A stretch of 13,574 nucleotides of DNA. Origin: Accumulibacter sp. Lineage in GTDB: Bacteria > Pseudomonadota > Gammaproteobacteria > Burkholderiales > Rhodocyclaceae. Where the stretch lies: positions 1 to 13,574 of the forward strand of contig JAISDL010000033.1 in the NCBI GenBank assembly GCA_031264825.1, given 5' to 3'. A program made the translations under genes and the position numbers. Below, piece after piece: positions 5,776-13,380 of the stretch; within the stretch, counting starts at the first letter, position 1; each line of letters begins with the position of its first letter. The notes below the pieces were generated by a model that was not told the DNA's origin, ran no database searches, and saw only the letters and a list, made by a program, of their open reading frames with translations.

Positions 5776-6528
5776 GTGGAAGAAGAGAGGAGAAGGATAG
5801 TCGTCGTCGGCGCCACTTCGGCGATCGCCGGACACTGCGCGCGGATATGGGCGCAACGCGAGCCGACCGACCTGGTTCTGGTCGGGCGCGACGACGCGAA
5901 GCTCGAACACGTGGCCTCCGACTTGAGGGTACGAGGTTCGGCTTCCAATATTCGCATCGTGCGGCTCGATTTCCTCGATACCGAGGAAATCGCATCGACC
6001 GTCGCGTCGATCGCGCAGGAACCGATCGACGTCGTGCTGATCGCCCACGGCGCCTTGCCCTTGCAGGATGCGTGCCAGACCGACCTCGCGCTCTGCCGGG
6101 AGACGCTCGAAGTCAACGGCGTGTCCCCCGTGCTGTTCGCCGAGGCTTTCGCCGGGGCGATGGACGAGAACCGCGAAGCGACGATCGCGCTGATCGGGTC
6201 GGTCGCCGGCGACCGCGGTCGCAAGTCCAATTACGTCTACGGGTCGGCAAAAGGGATGATCGACCGTTACGCGCAGGGTCTGCAGCACCGTTTTTACGGA
6301 ACGAAAATCCGTGTCGTACTCGTCAAGCCCGGTCCGACGGATACGCCGATGACCGCGCGCTTCCGGGCCGAAGGCGCGTCGCTCGCCTCGGCCGCCGGCG
6401 TCGCGCGCCGGATCGTACATGCGATCGACAAGGGTCGGAGCGTCGTTTACGCCCCCTGCCACTGGTCGCTCGTCATGCGCGCCCTGCGCTGCCTGCCCGA
6501 CTTCGTCTTTTACAGGCTCAACATCTAG
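5776..6528 (+). CDS. dprE2: DprE2-like decaprenylphosphoryl-2-keto-D-erythropentose reductase (SDR family)
   Basis: This is an NAD(P)H-dependent short-chain dehydrogenase of 250 residues. It is predicted to reduce the 2-keto product of the DprE1-like enzyme to polyprenyl-phosphoryl D-arabinose. The Rossmann start is VVVGATSAIAG (9-19), with the second and third glycines of the usual TGxxxGxG replaced by Ala or Ile, as is common in DprE2-type SDRs. AHGAL (90-94) stands for NNAG. The catalytic residues are S142 (in IGSVAG), Y155 and K159 (YGSAK), followed by KPGPTDTPM. The start is GTG one base after the dprE1-like stop. No other good start precedes the dinucleotide-binding strand, and GGGA lies a little upstream. 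On sequence alone a generic SDR is possible; the operon fixes the role. A hairpin follows the stop. Confidence 0.85.
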   Translation: MEEERRRIVVVGATSAIAGHCARIWAQREPTDLVLVGRDDAKLEHVASDLRVRGSASNIRIVRLDFLDTEEIASTVASIAQEPIDVVLIAHGALPLQDACQTDLALCRETLEVNGVSPVLFAEAFAGAMDENREATIALIGSVAGDRGRKSNYVYGSAKGMIDRYAQGLQHRFYGTKIRVVLVKPGPTDTPMTARFRAEGASLASAAGVARRIVHAIDKGRSVVYAPCHWSLVMRALRCLPDFVFYRLNI

Positions 6529-6539
6529 CGCTTGGCGCT

Positions 6540-6569
6540 CGTCAAAAAGTAAAACCCGCCTTTTTGACG
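6540..6569. terminator. Candidate hairpin between convergent genes
   Basis: CGTCAAAAAG (6540-6549) is perfectly complementary to CTTTTTGACG (6560-6569) with a 10-base loop. It lies between the convergent dprE2-like and dynamin-like genes. The T-run is part of the stem and not after it, so strength as an intrinsic terminator is uncertain. A smaller inverted AGCGC/GCGCT pair lies just before it (6527-6539). Confidence 0.4.
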
Positions 6570-6602
6570 ATCCCTGCCTAGCTTAAAGTCCGCGCGCGCC
6601 GG

Positions 6603-8561
6603 TCAAGCCGCTTCGGCGGCGTCCTCCGCCAACGTGGAGGTGGCGTTCATCGCGTCGAGAACGCCCTGCCCCATGCGGTTGAGCGAATTGATCTGCGCGA
6701 GCAGGTCGGATTTGACGTGTTCGAGTTCGTTGATCCGCTCTTCGAGCGTGTCGGTCGCCTGATGAATGCGTTTCAGACTTTCCAGTCGGCGCTTGATCTG
6801 AATCTGGTGTTCGCGGACCTGGTTTTCGAGCGGAGACATGATCGACTTCAGCCACATTTCGGCGTCCAGGTTGGCGCGCTCGAAGCTGCGGCGCGTCTGC
6901 GCGGCGACCTCGTCGAAAAAAACGCGGATGACGCGATCCTTGTCGCTGGTCATGAGCCGGAATCTGTTGTTGATGTTTGTATTGCACCAGACTTCGAGAT
7001 GGTCGATCGCCTTGGCGCAGCGCATCAGCGAGAAACTTTTCGGCGTCCCCAGCTTGAGGCCGTATTCGACGAGGAATTTTTTATAGACGGCTTCGATCAT
7101 CGCCTGGATTTCGTTGATTTCGGTTTCGGAGTGGGCGAGGTTGCTGCGCAGACCGCTGAAGAAATTGTCCATCGCCAGCGAAAGCAGGTTCGAGAATTTG
7201 GCGTGGTCCATCGCTACGCGCGTCGCCGAGATCAGCGTGTGCAGGGATTCGATTCCGAGGCTGGCGAACAGCTTGTTGGTCAGTTTTGAAAAGATGCTTC
7301 GCGCCGCGTAGTAACGCTGGAGACCCGTTTCGAATTCTTCTTTTTCGACGCGGATCTTCCCCATCATGTATTCGACGACGTTGGTGTTCTTTCCGCGCAG
7401 TTCCTGGAGTTCGCCGATCTGCTCCTGAATGCTGTCGAGGCGCGTTTCGTAACGCCTGCGCGCGTTCGAGAAGATGTCGGCAAACTCGGCGTGGACGTTC
7501 TCGCGGACGATTTCCTGCTTCGCGGGCGTCAGTTTTTCGGAAAGCGCCTGCTCGAGTTCGACGAGGCGGCTCCGTTTCAGGAGCGCTTCGTCGTCATTGA
7601 CCTTGGCGATGAGACCTTTTTTGGCGGAAACGGGGAAGATCTGGTTTTCGGGCAAGTCGAGCGTCTGCGCGCAATGGCTGATCTGACGGGCGATTTCGTC
7701 GTCGATTTCGGATTGCGGCTTCAGGTCGTCCCACAGGCCGTCGATCTTGTTGAGCACGACGAGGCGGCCGCGTTTCGCGTTGCTCGACACGCTGATGTTC
7801 TGGTTCCAGACGGCGAGGTCGGAGTGCGTGACGCCGGTGTCGGCCGCAAGGATGAAAAGCACGGCGTGTGCGTTGGGAAGTAGCGAAAGCGTCAGTTCGG
7901 GTTCGGTGCCGATGGCGTTCAAACCCGGCGTGTCGAGGATGACCAGACCGTTTTTCAACAGGGGATGCGGGAAATTGATGACGGCGTGGCGCCAGTGCGG
8001 GATTTCGACGAGTCCGTCGTCGTCGGCGTGCAGGGCGGCGGGGTCGTCGTTATTGACGACGAAGCCGAGACGAAGCGCGAGGTCGACCGGGACGCGCTCG
8101 GTTTCGCTGACGGAGCGCAACGCGGACTGGAGCGCTTCGGGGGACGCGATGTCGAGCGGCAGAACCGTCCATTCTTCGGGGAAATTCCGGTACTCGCTGA
8201 TGCGCGTGCTCGTTCTGCGCGTTCTGATCGGAAGAAGCTCGATCGACGGCGGTTTTTCCTCGCGGTACATGAGTTCCGTCGGACACATCGTCGTGCGCCC
8301 GACCGTCGAGGGAAGCATGCGGTTTCCGTAGCCCGCGAAAAAAATCGCGTTGATCAGCTCGGTCTTCCCGCGCGAGAACTCGGCGACGAAGGCGATGTGC
8401 AACTGATCTTCACGAAGTTTGTCGAGCGCGCGGTCCAGGCGCGTCTCGATTTCCGGGTCGATCAGGTCGCTTTCGGAAAGCCAGCGGCGGAAGTCCTCGA
8501 TTTTCTCCGAAAGCTGCACACGCCATTCGCTGTAAGCGTTGATCTTTTGAGCAAGAGTCAT
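6603..8561 (-). CDS. Bacterial dynamin-like GTPase
   Basis: The large GTPase of 652 residues belongs to the dynamin superfamily. The G1 P-loop is AEFSRGKT (60-67), followed by ELINAIF. G2 is probably the Thr pair in GRTTMCPTEL (88-97). G3 is DTPG (210-213, in VILDTPGLN). G4 is NKID (271-274). The remaining 350 residues are predicted mainly helical, with coiled-coil-like stretches near 340-390 and 570-640, as expected for a stalk or trunk. No transmembrane helix is obvious, so membrane contact, if any, would be peripheral. Bacterial relatives act in membrane fusion, fission or repair; the specific role here is unknown. It is a single gene on the minus strand, convergent with the dprE2-like gene. 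ATG 8561 follows GGCGGA by a few bases and a good extended -10 promoter. The first P-loop glycine is Ala, a variation also seen in other such proteins. Confidence 0.85.
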   Translation of the reverse strand: MTLAQKINAYSEWRVQLSEKIEDFRRWLSESDLIDPEIETRLDRALDKLREDQLHIAFVAEFSRGKTELINAIFFAGYGNRMLPSTVGRTTMCPTELMYREEKPPSIELLPIRTRRTSTRISEYRNFPEEWTVLPLDIASPEALQSALRSVSETERVPVDLALRLGFVVNNDDPAALHADDDGLVEIPHWRHAVINFPHPLLKNGLVILDTPGLNAIGTEPELTLSLLPNAHAVLFILAADTGVTHSDLAVWNQNISVSSNAKRGRLVVLNKIDGLWDDLKPQSEIDDEIARQISHCAQTLDLPENQIFPVSAKKGLIAKVNDDEALLKRSRLVELEQALSEKLTPAKQEIVRENVHAEFADIFSNARRRYETRLDSIQEQIGELQELRGKNTNVVEYMMGKIRVEKEEFETGLQRYYAARSIFSKLTNKLFASLGIESLHTLISATRVAMDHAKFSNLLSLAMDNFFSGLRSNLAHSETEINEIQAMIEAVYKKFLVEYGLKLGTPKSFSLMRCAKAIDHLEVWCNTNINNRFRLMTSDKDRVIRVFFDEVAAQTRRSFERANLDAEMWLKSIMSPLENQVREHQIQIKRRLESLKRIHQATDTLEERINELEHVKSDLLAQINSLNRMGQGVLDAMNATSTLAEDAAEAA

Positions 8562-8594
8562 GTCCGTTCCGCCGCAAAAAACATAAAAGTCGTC

Positions 8595-8603
8595 ATTCTA
8601 TCA
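8595..8603 (-). promoter_or_regulatory. Candidate extended -10 promoter for the dynamin-like gene
   Basis: The minus strand reads TGATAGAAT, a TGN extension followed by TAGAAT, which matches TATAAT at five of six positions. Transcription would begin near 8588, about 27 bases before the ATG at 8561. The -35 region is poor, as allowed for extended -10 promoters. Confidence 0.45.
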
Positions 8604-8645
8604 TTCATCATGCGGCGTCGGCGCAATATCCTGAATCGAAAACCC

Positions 8646-8657
8646 CGGAAATTTCCG
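8646..8657. promoter_or_regulatory. 12-bp perfect palindrome, operator candidate
   Basis: CGGAAATTTCCG is a perfect twofold palindrome located two bases from a longer inverted repeat, in the middle of a divergent promoter region. A dimeric regulator site is a reasonable guess, but no regulator gene is in the window and I cannot assign a family. Confidence 0.4.
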
Positions 8658-8659
8658 CA

Positions 8660-8685
8660 TTTTCCCGCGACGCGACGCGGGAAAA
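8660..8685. promoter_or_regulatory. 10-bp perfect inverted repeat, hairpin or operator candidate
   Basis: TTTTCCCGCG (8660-8669) and CGCGGGAAAA (8676-8685) are perfectly complementary around a 6-base loop. There is no T-tract outside the stem on either strand, so it is not a standard terminator. Its position about 60-90 bases upstream of the dynamin-like promoter suggests regulation or a cruciform. Confidence 0.5.
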
Positions 8686-8858
8686 AAGCGCCCGAACGCG
8701 AATTTGCCCCTGAAACGGATCGAAAACCGGAGAAAAAGCCTCTTTTCCAATGATTTCATTCGGAGAATTCGTCCGGCAACTGCGGTAATATATCGGGAAA
8801 TATGGCGCCGTTTGCGTCGCGTGTCCGCGTCGATCCGTCATCGGCAGGCATGAGATTC

Positions 8859-8866
8859 GGGGAGGG
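8859..8866 (+). promoter_or_regulatory. Strong Shine-Dalgarno for the TPR gene
   Basis: GGGGAGGG ends six bases before the ATG at 8873. It is by far the best ribosome-binding site in the window and fixes the start of the TPR gene. Confidence 0.75.
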
Positions 8867-8872
8867 TTCTCG

Positions 8873-10699
8873 ATGTTCTGGAAATTTTTTGGGCGGTTTT
8901 CAGCGTTATTTCTTTTTATCGGGTTTTCGGCCCTGGCGATGAACCTCGCTTTCGCCGACGCCGCCACAGGCGATGCGGGAGGCTCCGACACGCCCGGAGC
9001 GTCCAATTCGTCCGAATCGTCCAATCCCTCCGAACCGCCCGTCTCCGATACGTCGCCGAGTGTGTCCGGCGCGCCCGCGGTACCGGCGAAGAAACCGGGT
9101 CTGCTGCCGAACGACGGTCTCGACAGCGTGTCGGTCTATCAGCTCCTTCTGGCCGAAGTCGCCTTGCAGCGGGGCGACGTCGCGACGGCGAGCGCGGCGT
9201 ACGCCGACCTCGCGTTGCGCACGCGCGACGCGGCGGTCATGGAGAGGTCGATCATCGTCTCCAGCCTCGCAAAGCGCCTTACCGCCGCGCGCGAGATCGC
9301 CGAACTCTGGCTCGACGTCGACCCGCGCTCCGAGCGCGCGCAAGACCTCCTGGCGCGGCTGAAGATCCATTCGCGGGAACTCGACGGCCTCGCGCCGGCG
9401 CTGATCCGGATGTTCAAACAAAACGGAGAATCGCTGCCCGATAACTTCTTGAGCCTGAACCGGATGTTCGCGGACAACCCCGACCGCCAAGCGGTCCTCA
9501 AGGTGATCGAAGAGGTCGGCGAAGCCTTCCCCGACCTTCCCGAAGCGCATTACGCGGTGGCGCTCGCCGCCGAGGCCGCCGGAAGATTCGATTACGCGCT
9601 CAGTGAGGCGCGCCGCGCGCAGGAATTGAGACCCGAATGGGACAGACCCGCGTTGTTTCAGGCGCAGTTTCTCTCTCGCCGCGTATCGAAGGACGACGCG
9701 ATCGAATTCCTGAAAGGATACGTCGGAGACCATCCCGACGTTCGCAATCCGCGCCTCTTCCTTGCGCGCCTCCTGCTAGGGAACGAGCGCTACGCCGACG
9801 CGCGGGTGCATTTCGAGCATCTGGCAAAACTCCACCCCGACGACCCGGAAATCATTTATCCGCTGGGGCTTCTCGGCGTCCAGCAAGACGATCTTGTGAT
9901 GGCCGAGGCGCGCTTGAAGCATTTCCTGACGCTGACGCGGGGCAATAAAAGTACCGCTTGCTTCTATTTGGGAAGCATCGCCGAAAAGGGAAACCGCATC
10001 GACGAGGCGATCTCGTATTACGCCAGCGTCACGCGCGGAAACTCCTACCTTCCGGCGCAGTTCCGGCGCGTGCGCCTGATGGTCGCACGAGGGCAAATCA
10101 CCGAGGCGCGCCGGATCCTGTCGGGAATTCAGACGAGAACCGACGAAGAACTCGTCCAGGTCGGTCTCGTCGAAGCGGACTTCCTGCGCAAGGCGGGAGA
10201 GCACCAAGCGGCGTTCGACCTCCTCGAAGGTCTTTTCGCAAAGCGCGCGGATAACCAGGAATTGCTTTATCAGACAGCGCTCCTCGCCGAAAAGATCGGG
10301 CGGATGGACCTTCTCGAAACGCGCCTGCGGCGCCTGATCGAACTCCGCCCCAACAGCGCGCAGGCGTACAACGCGCTCGGTTATTCGTTTGCCGACCGCA
10401 ATATTCGTCTTTCCGAGGCGCGCGAATTGATCGAAACGGCGCTCAAGCTCTCCGAAGAAGGTCCCATTCTCGACAGCATGGGCTGGGTGCTGTTCCGCCA
10501 AGGCGAATTTTCATCCGCGCTTTCCTACCTCGAGCGCGCGCGGAAAAACCTCGACGACCCCGAAATCGTCGCGCACATCGGAGAAGTCCTCTGGGCGCTC
10601 GGGCGCGGCGACGAGGCGCGCCGGCTACTGCTCGACGCGAGAAGGCGCTTCCCGGACAGCGAAGTCCTGCAGGCCGCGATCGAGCGGATACTCCACTGA
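8873..10699 (+). CDS. Exported tetratricopeptide-repeat protein
   Basis: The protein has 608 residues, with a signal peptide at about 1-29 (hydrophobic core, AFA before the likely cut), and should be periplasmic. Residues 30-75 are a Ser/Pro/Gly/Ala linker encoded by short tandem 9-base units. From about residue 88 to the end it is a series of helical TPR pairs, with pieces such as LALAAEAAGRFDYALSEARRA and AYNALGYSFADRN. The C-terminal block NALGYSFADR...ILDSMGWVLFRQGE (about 500-545) is the conserved signature of a TPR family encoded beside lolB and ispE in betaproteobacteria. TPR arrays bind proteins; its partner is not known. It is the first gene of the operon TPR-lolB-ispE-mutY, with 11 bases before lolB. 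A link with lipoprotein or outer-membrane assembly is inferred from the neighbour only. Confidence 0.88.
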   Translation: MFWKFFGRFSALFLFIGFSALAMNLAFADAATGDAGGSDTPGASNSSESSNPSEPPVSDTSPSVSGAPAVPAKKPGLLPNDGLDSVSVYQLLLAEVALQRGDVATASAAYADLALRTRDAAVMERSIIVSSLAKRLTAAREIAELWLDVDPRSERAQDLLARLKIHSRELDGLAPALIRMFKQNGESLPDNFLSLNRMFADNPDRQAVLKVIEEVGEAFPDLPEAHYAVALAAEAAGRFDYALSEARRAQELRPEWDRPALFQAQFLSRRVSKDDAIEFLKGYVGDHPDVRNPRLFLARLLLGNERYADARVHFEHLAKLHPDDPEIIYPLGLLGVQQDDLVMAEARLKHFLTLTRGNKSTACFYLGSIAEKGNRIDEAISYYASVTRGNSYLPAQFRRVRLMVARGQITEARRILSGIQTRTDEELVQVGLVEADFLRKAGEHQAAFDLLEGLFAKRADNQELLYQTALLAEKIGRMDLLETRLRRLIELRPNSAQAYNALGYSFADRNIRLSEARELIETALKLSEEGPILDSMGWVLFRQGEFSSALSYLERARKNLDDPEIVAHIGEVLWALGRGDEARRLLLDARRRFPDSEVLQAAIERILH

Positions 10700-10710
10700 T
10701 TCCGGCGCGA

Positions 10711-11385
10711 ATGGGCGACGGCGCTTCGTTATCCGCCGGTCTCGCGGCCTTGCGAAGGCGCGTTCTTCCGTTCCTGACGGCGCTTTTCCTCTGCGCCTGC
10801 GCGGCCTTTCCTCCGTCGTCGCGGCACGCGGAACCCGGGCGGCGCGCCGGGATTCCGGCGGGATTTTCGATCGAGGCGCGCTTTTCGTTTCGTCACGAGG
10901 AGCGGAACTATTACGGCCGGATTTCCTGGCGGCGCGTCGGCGCGTCCGACGCCCTCCTTCTTTCATCGTCGTTCGGGCAGGGCATGGCCGAGATGAACGT
11001 CGATGAGAACGGCGCGCGCCTCGTCCTTTCCGACGGCAAAACGCAGGAAGCGCCCAACGCCGAAACGCTGATGAACCGCGTTCTCGGTTATCCGCTTTCG
11101 ATAGAGCGGCTCGCGGGCTGGGTTTTCGGGCGCGGCAAAAGCGAGGGGAAAGACGAAGAAGCCGACGACGCCGATACCGACGCGTTGGGTCGCATCGTGC
11201 GCCTGCGCCTTGACGGCTGGATCGTCGACTACACGTACGCGCGCGACGACGCGACCGCGCCGCCTTCGCGGATACACGCGGCCCATGCCGACGGCAACGC
11301 CGAAATTCGTTTGGCGATCGAAGACTGGCACGAAGCGGCGGCGCCCGAAAATCGCGCCCGCCCCGACCCGGCATCCGGCCAATGA
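10711..11385 (+). CDS. lolB: Outer-membrane lipoprotein receptor LolB
   Basis: The 224-residue lipoprotein takes lipoproteins from the periplasmic carrier LolA and inserts them into the outer membrane. The signal segment ends in a lipobox, LCA-C with C30 as the lipidated cysteine, and then AAFPPSS. The mature part shows the LolB pattern: GFSIEARFSFRHEERNYYGRISWRR, LLLSSSFGQGMAEM, LMNRVLGYPLSIERLAGWVFG, GWIVDYTY, PSRIHA and EIRLAIEDW. An acidic, Lys-rich insert (about 142-160, KSEGKDEEADDADTD) lies where the canonical protein has a short turn. The N-terminus is long, with Arg residues before the hydrophobic core. ATG 10711 is the first start after the TPR stop. The gene overlaps ispE by 4 bases (ATGA), a standard arrangement in betaproteobacteria. 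Confidence 0.88.
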   Translation: MGDGASLSAGLAALRRRVLPFLTALFLCACAAFPPSSRHAEPGRRAGIPAGFSIEARFSFRHEERNYYGRISWRRVGASDALLLSSSFGQGMAEMNVDENGARLVLSDGKTQEAPNAETLMNRVLGYPLSIERLAGWVFGRGKSEGKDEEADDADTDALGRIVRLRLDGWIVDYTYARDDATAPPSRIHAAHADGNAEIRLAIEDWHEAAAPENRARPDPASGQ

Positions 11386-12239
11386 CCGAAGAAGCCCCGC
11401 GCCGAGACGGGCATAGAGCCTACCCCGCGCCGGCGAAACTCAACCTCTTTCTCCGCGTCGTCGGGCGGCGCGCCGACGGCCGCCACCTCTTGCAAACGCT
11501 CTTCCGCTTCGTCGACCACGGCGACCGCGTCTTCCTTGCCCCGCGAAAAGATACTGAAATCGTCCTCCCAGCCCCCCTGCCGGGTGTCCCGTTCGAGAGC
11601 GATCTCACCGTCCGCGCGGCACGTCTCCTGCAAGCGGAAACCGGGTGCCGCGAAGGCGTCGAAATCCGCGTCGAAAAATCGCTCCCGATGGGCGGCGGAC
11701 TCGGCGGCGGCAGTTCGGACGCGGCGACCGTTTTGATCGCGCTGAATCGGCTTTGGCAGCTCGACTTGCCGACAAAACGACTCCAGGAAATCGGCCTGAA
11801 ACTCGGCGCCGACGTCCCCGTCTTCATCTTCGGCCAAAGCGCGTTCGCCGAAGGCGTCGGCGAGATTCTGCACCCGGTCGACCTTCCGCCCGCGTACTAC
11901 CTCGTCGTCGAACCCCCGGTTCAGGTTCCGACCGCCGTCGTCTTCGGCGCGCCCGAACTCAAGCGCGACACGCCGCCGATCGGCATCGAAGACTGGGAAA
12001 GCGCGCTCTGGAAAAACGACCTCGAAGCCGTCGCGGTTTCGCGCTACCCCGCGATCGCCGACGCGCTCGCCTGGCTCTCCGGGCACGGCCCAGCGATGAT
12101 GTCGGGTTCGGGCGCGTGCGTTTTCGCCGCTTTTGAAGACGAAGAATCCGCGCAAGCCGTCGCCCGCGCCCTCCCGGCCGGGATGCGCGGCTGGGTCGCC
12201 CGCGGACTCGACCGACACCCGCTTTGTCTCGGCGCGTAA
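11382..12239 (+). CDS. ispE: 4-diphosphocytidyl-2-C-methyl-D-erythritol kinase IspE
   Basis: This cytoplasmic GHMP-family kinase phosphorylates CDP-methylerythritol at the 2-hydroxyl, using ATP, in the MEP pathway to isopentenyl diphosphate. The protein has 285 residues, normal for IspE. PAPAKLNLFLRV (15-26) carries the substrate-site K19 and N21. The ATP loop is LPMGGGLGGGSSDAA (101-115). GADVPVF holds the catalytic D144. The third GHMP motif is MSGSGACVFA near residue 240. The ATG start overlaps the lolB stop by 4 bases, so translation is coupled. The product feeds polyprenyl carriers, including those used by the D-arabinose genes upstream. Confidence 0.95.
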   Translation: MTEEAPRRDGHRAYPAPAKLNLFLRVVGRRADGRHLLQTLFRFVDHGDRVFLAPRKDTEIVLPAPLPGVPFESDLTVRAARLLQAETGCREGVEIRVEKSLPMGGGLGGGSSDAATVLIALNRLWQLDLPTKRLQEIGLKLGADVPVFIFGQSAFAEGVGEILHPVDLPPAYYLVVEPPVQVPTAVVFGAPELKRDTPPIGIEDWESALWKNDLEAVAVSRYPAIADALAWLSGHGPAMMSGSGACVFAAFEDEESAQAVARALPAGMRGWVARGLDRHPLCLGA

Positions 12240-12243
12240 AAAC

Positions 12244-13380
12244 ATGCGTGCGAAACCGGAAAAGATCGAAGAACGAGGCGCGGCGTTTTCCGAACGCCTG
12301 ATCGCGTGGCAAAAAAGCCACGGACGCCACGACCTCCCCTGGCAAAAAAGCCGCGACGCCTACCGCGTCTGGCTTTCCGAAGTCATGCTCCAGCAAACGC
12401 AGGTCGGCGCGGTCATTCCCTACTACACGCGCTTCCTCGATCGGTTTCCGACGCTCGCCGAGCTGGCGCGCGCGCCGCTCGAATCGGTACTGGAGCTTTG
12501 GTCGGGCCTTGGCTACTACGCGCGTGCGCGCAACCTCCACCGCTGCGCCCAAACCCTCGTCGCCGAGTCGGGCGGCGTTTTTCCGAACGACCCGCGCGAA
12601 ATCGCGCGCCTGCCGGGAATCGGAAAATCGACGGCGGCCGCGATCGCCGTTTTCTCCTACGGGGTTCGCGCCGCGATTCTCGACGGAAACGTCAAGCGCG
12701 TCCTGGCGCGCTGCTTCGGCATCGACGGCTTCCCCGGCGAAGCGAAACTCGAAAGCGCGATGTGGGCGCTCGCCGAGTCGCTTTTACCCGAAAAAAATAT
12801 CGAAAGCTATACGCAGGGGCTGATGGACCTGGGGTCGGCGGTCTGCACGCGGACAAAACCGCTGTGCGCCACGTGCCCGTTCCGCGCGTCGTGCGTCGCC
12901 TGCCGGGAAGGCGCGCAGGAGCGGCTTCCCGCGCCGCGTCCGGCGAAAACCCGCCCCGAGCGCGAAGCGGGCTTCCTGATCGTGACCGACGATGCGCGCG
13001 TCCTGCTCGAACGACGCCCGCCGACGGGAATCTGGGGAGGGCTTCTGGGACTCCCCGAAGGCGGCGTCGCCGAAGCGAGGGAATACGCGGCGCGCTGCGG
13101 CGCGCGACTTCTTGAAATGCGGATGCTACCGCCGTTCAAGCACACATTCACCCATTTTCACCTGAAGATGCTCCCGCTCGTCTGCGTCGTCGAATGTACG
13201 GGCAGTGTTGCCGCCGAACCGGGTCTCGAATGGGTCGATTTCGACCGACTCGAAACCGCCGCGCTCCCCTCGCCCGTCCGCACTCTGCTCAAAATCGCGC
13301 GCGCGGGCGAAAGCGAAACCGATCTTTTCGCCCCAAACCGGCGAAGCGGGAAGAAAACCGCTCCGCAGGCGCTGGAATGA
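12244..13380 (+). CDS. mutY: Adenine DNA glycosylase MutY
   Basis: MutY removes adenine mispaired with 8-oxoguanine and is part of the GO repair system. From ATG 12244 the protein has 378 residues (about 350 in E. coli). It has the catalytic E46 in SEVMLQQTQV, a helix-hairpin-helix LPGIGKSTAAAI (123-134) and the essential D147 in LDGNVKRV. The [4Fe-4S] cluster cysteines are C201, C208, C211 and C217 (CX6CX2CX5C). A C-terminal NUDIX-like domain of about residues 235-350 recognises 8-oxoG, and a short basic tail follows. A start at 12133 in the same frame would overlap ispE by over 100 bases, and its extra residues look like an out-of-frame reading of ispE. ATG 12244, four bases after the ispE stop, is therefore chosen. 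No clear Shine-Dalgarno precedes it, so expression probably depends on coupling to ispE. No good terminator follows. Confidence 0.93.
   Translation: MRAKPEKIEERGAAFSERLIAWQKSHGRHDLPWQKSRDAYRVWLSEVMLQQTQVGAVIPYYTRFLDRFPTLAELARAPLESVLELWSGLGYYARARNLHRCAQTLVAESGGVFPNDPREIARLPGIGKSTAAAIAVFSYGVRAAILDGNVKRVLARCFGIDGFPGEAKLESAMWALAESLLPEKNIESYTQGLMDLGSAVCTRTKPLCATCPFRASCVACREGAQERLPAPRPAKTRPEREAGFLIVTDDARVLLERRPPTGIWGGLLGLPEGGVAEAREYAARCGARLLEMRMLPPFKHTFTHFHLKMLPLVCVVECTGSVAAEPGLEWVDFDRLETAALPSPVRTLLKIARAGESETDLFAPNRRSGKKTAPQALE

Larger units (their letters stand above)
8562..8872. other. Divergent intergenic region between dynamin-like gene and TPR operon
   Basis: This 311-base AT-richer region holds no supported gene. 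It carries an extended -10 promoter facing the dynamin-like gene, two adjacent perfect palindromes (8646-8657 and 8660-8685), a possible -10 TAATAT at 8786-8791 facing the TPR operon (no good -35), and a strong ribosome-binding site at 8859-8866. It is the natural place for shared control of both directions. Confidence 0.7.

Noticed and set aside
4455..6230. 591-residue minus-strand frame opposite the dprE1-like and dprE2-like genes
   Set aside because: It is long, but antisense to two strongly conserved enzymes and lacks any family motif. Long open antisense frames are expected at this GC content.
12133..12243. Upstream in-frame start for mutY
   Set aside because: It overlaps ispE by 107 bases, and the extra residues are low-complexity antiframe translation of ispE. 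ATG 12244 gives the normal MutY N-terminus.
13333..13365. AGCGG/CCGCT inverted pair at the end of mutY as a terminator
   Set aside because: It lies inside the coding sequence, is only 5 bp, and is not followed by a T-tract.
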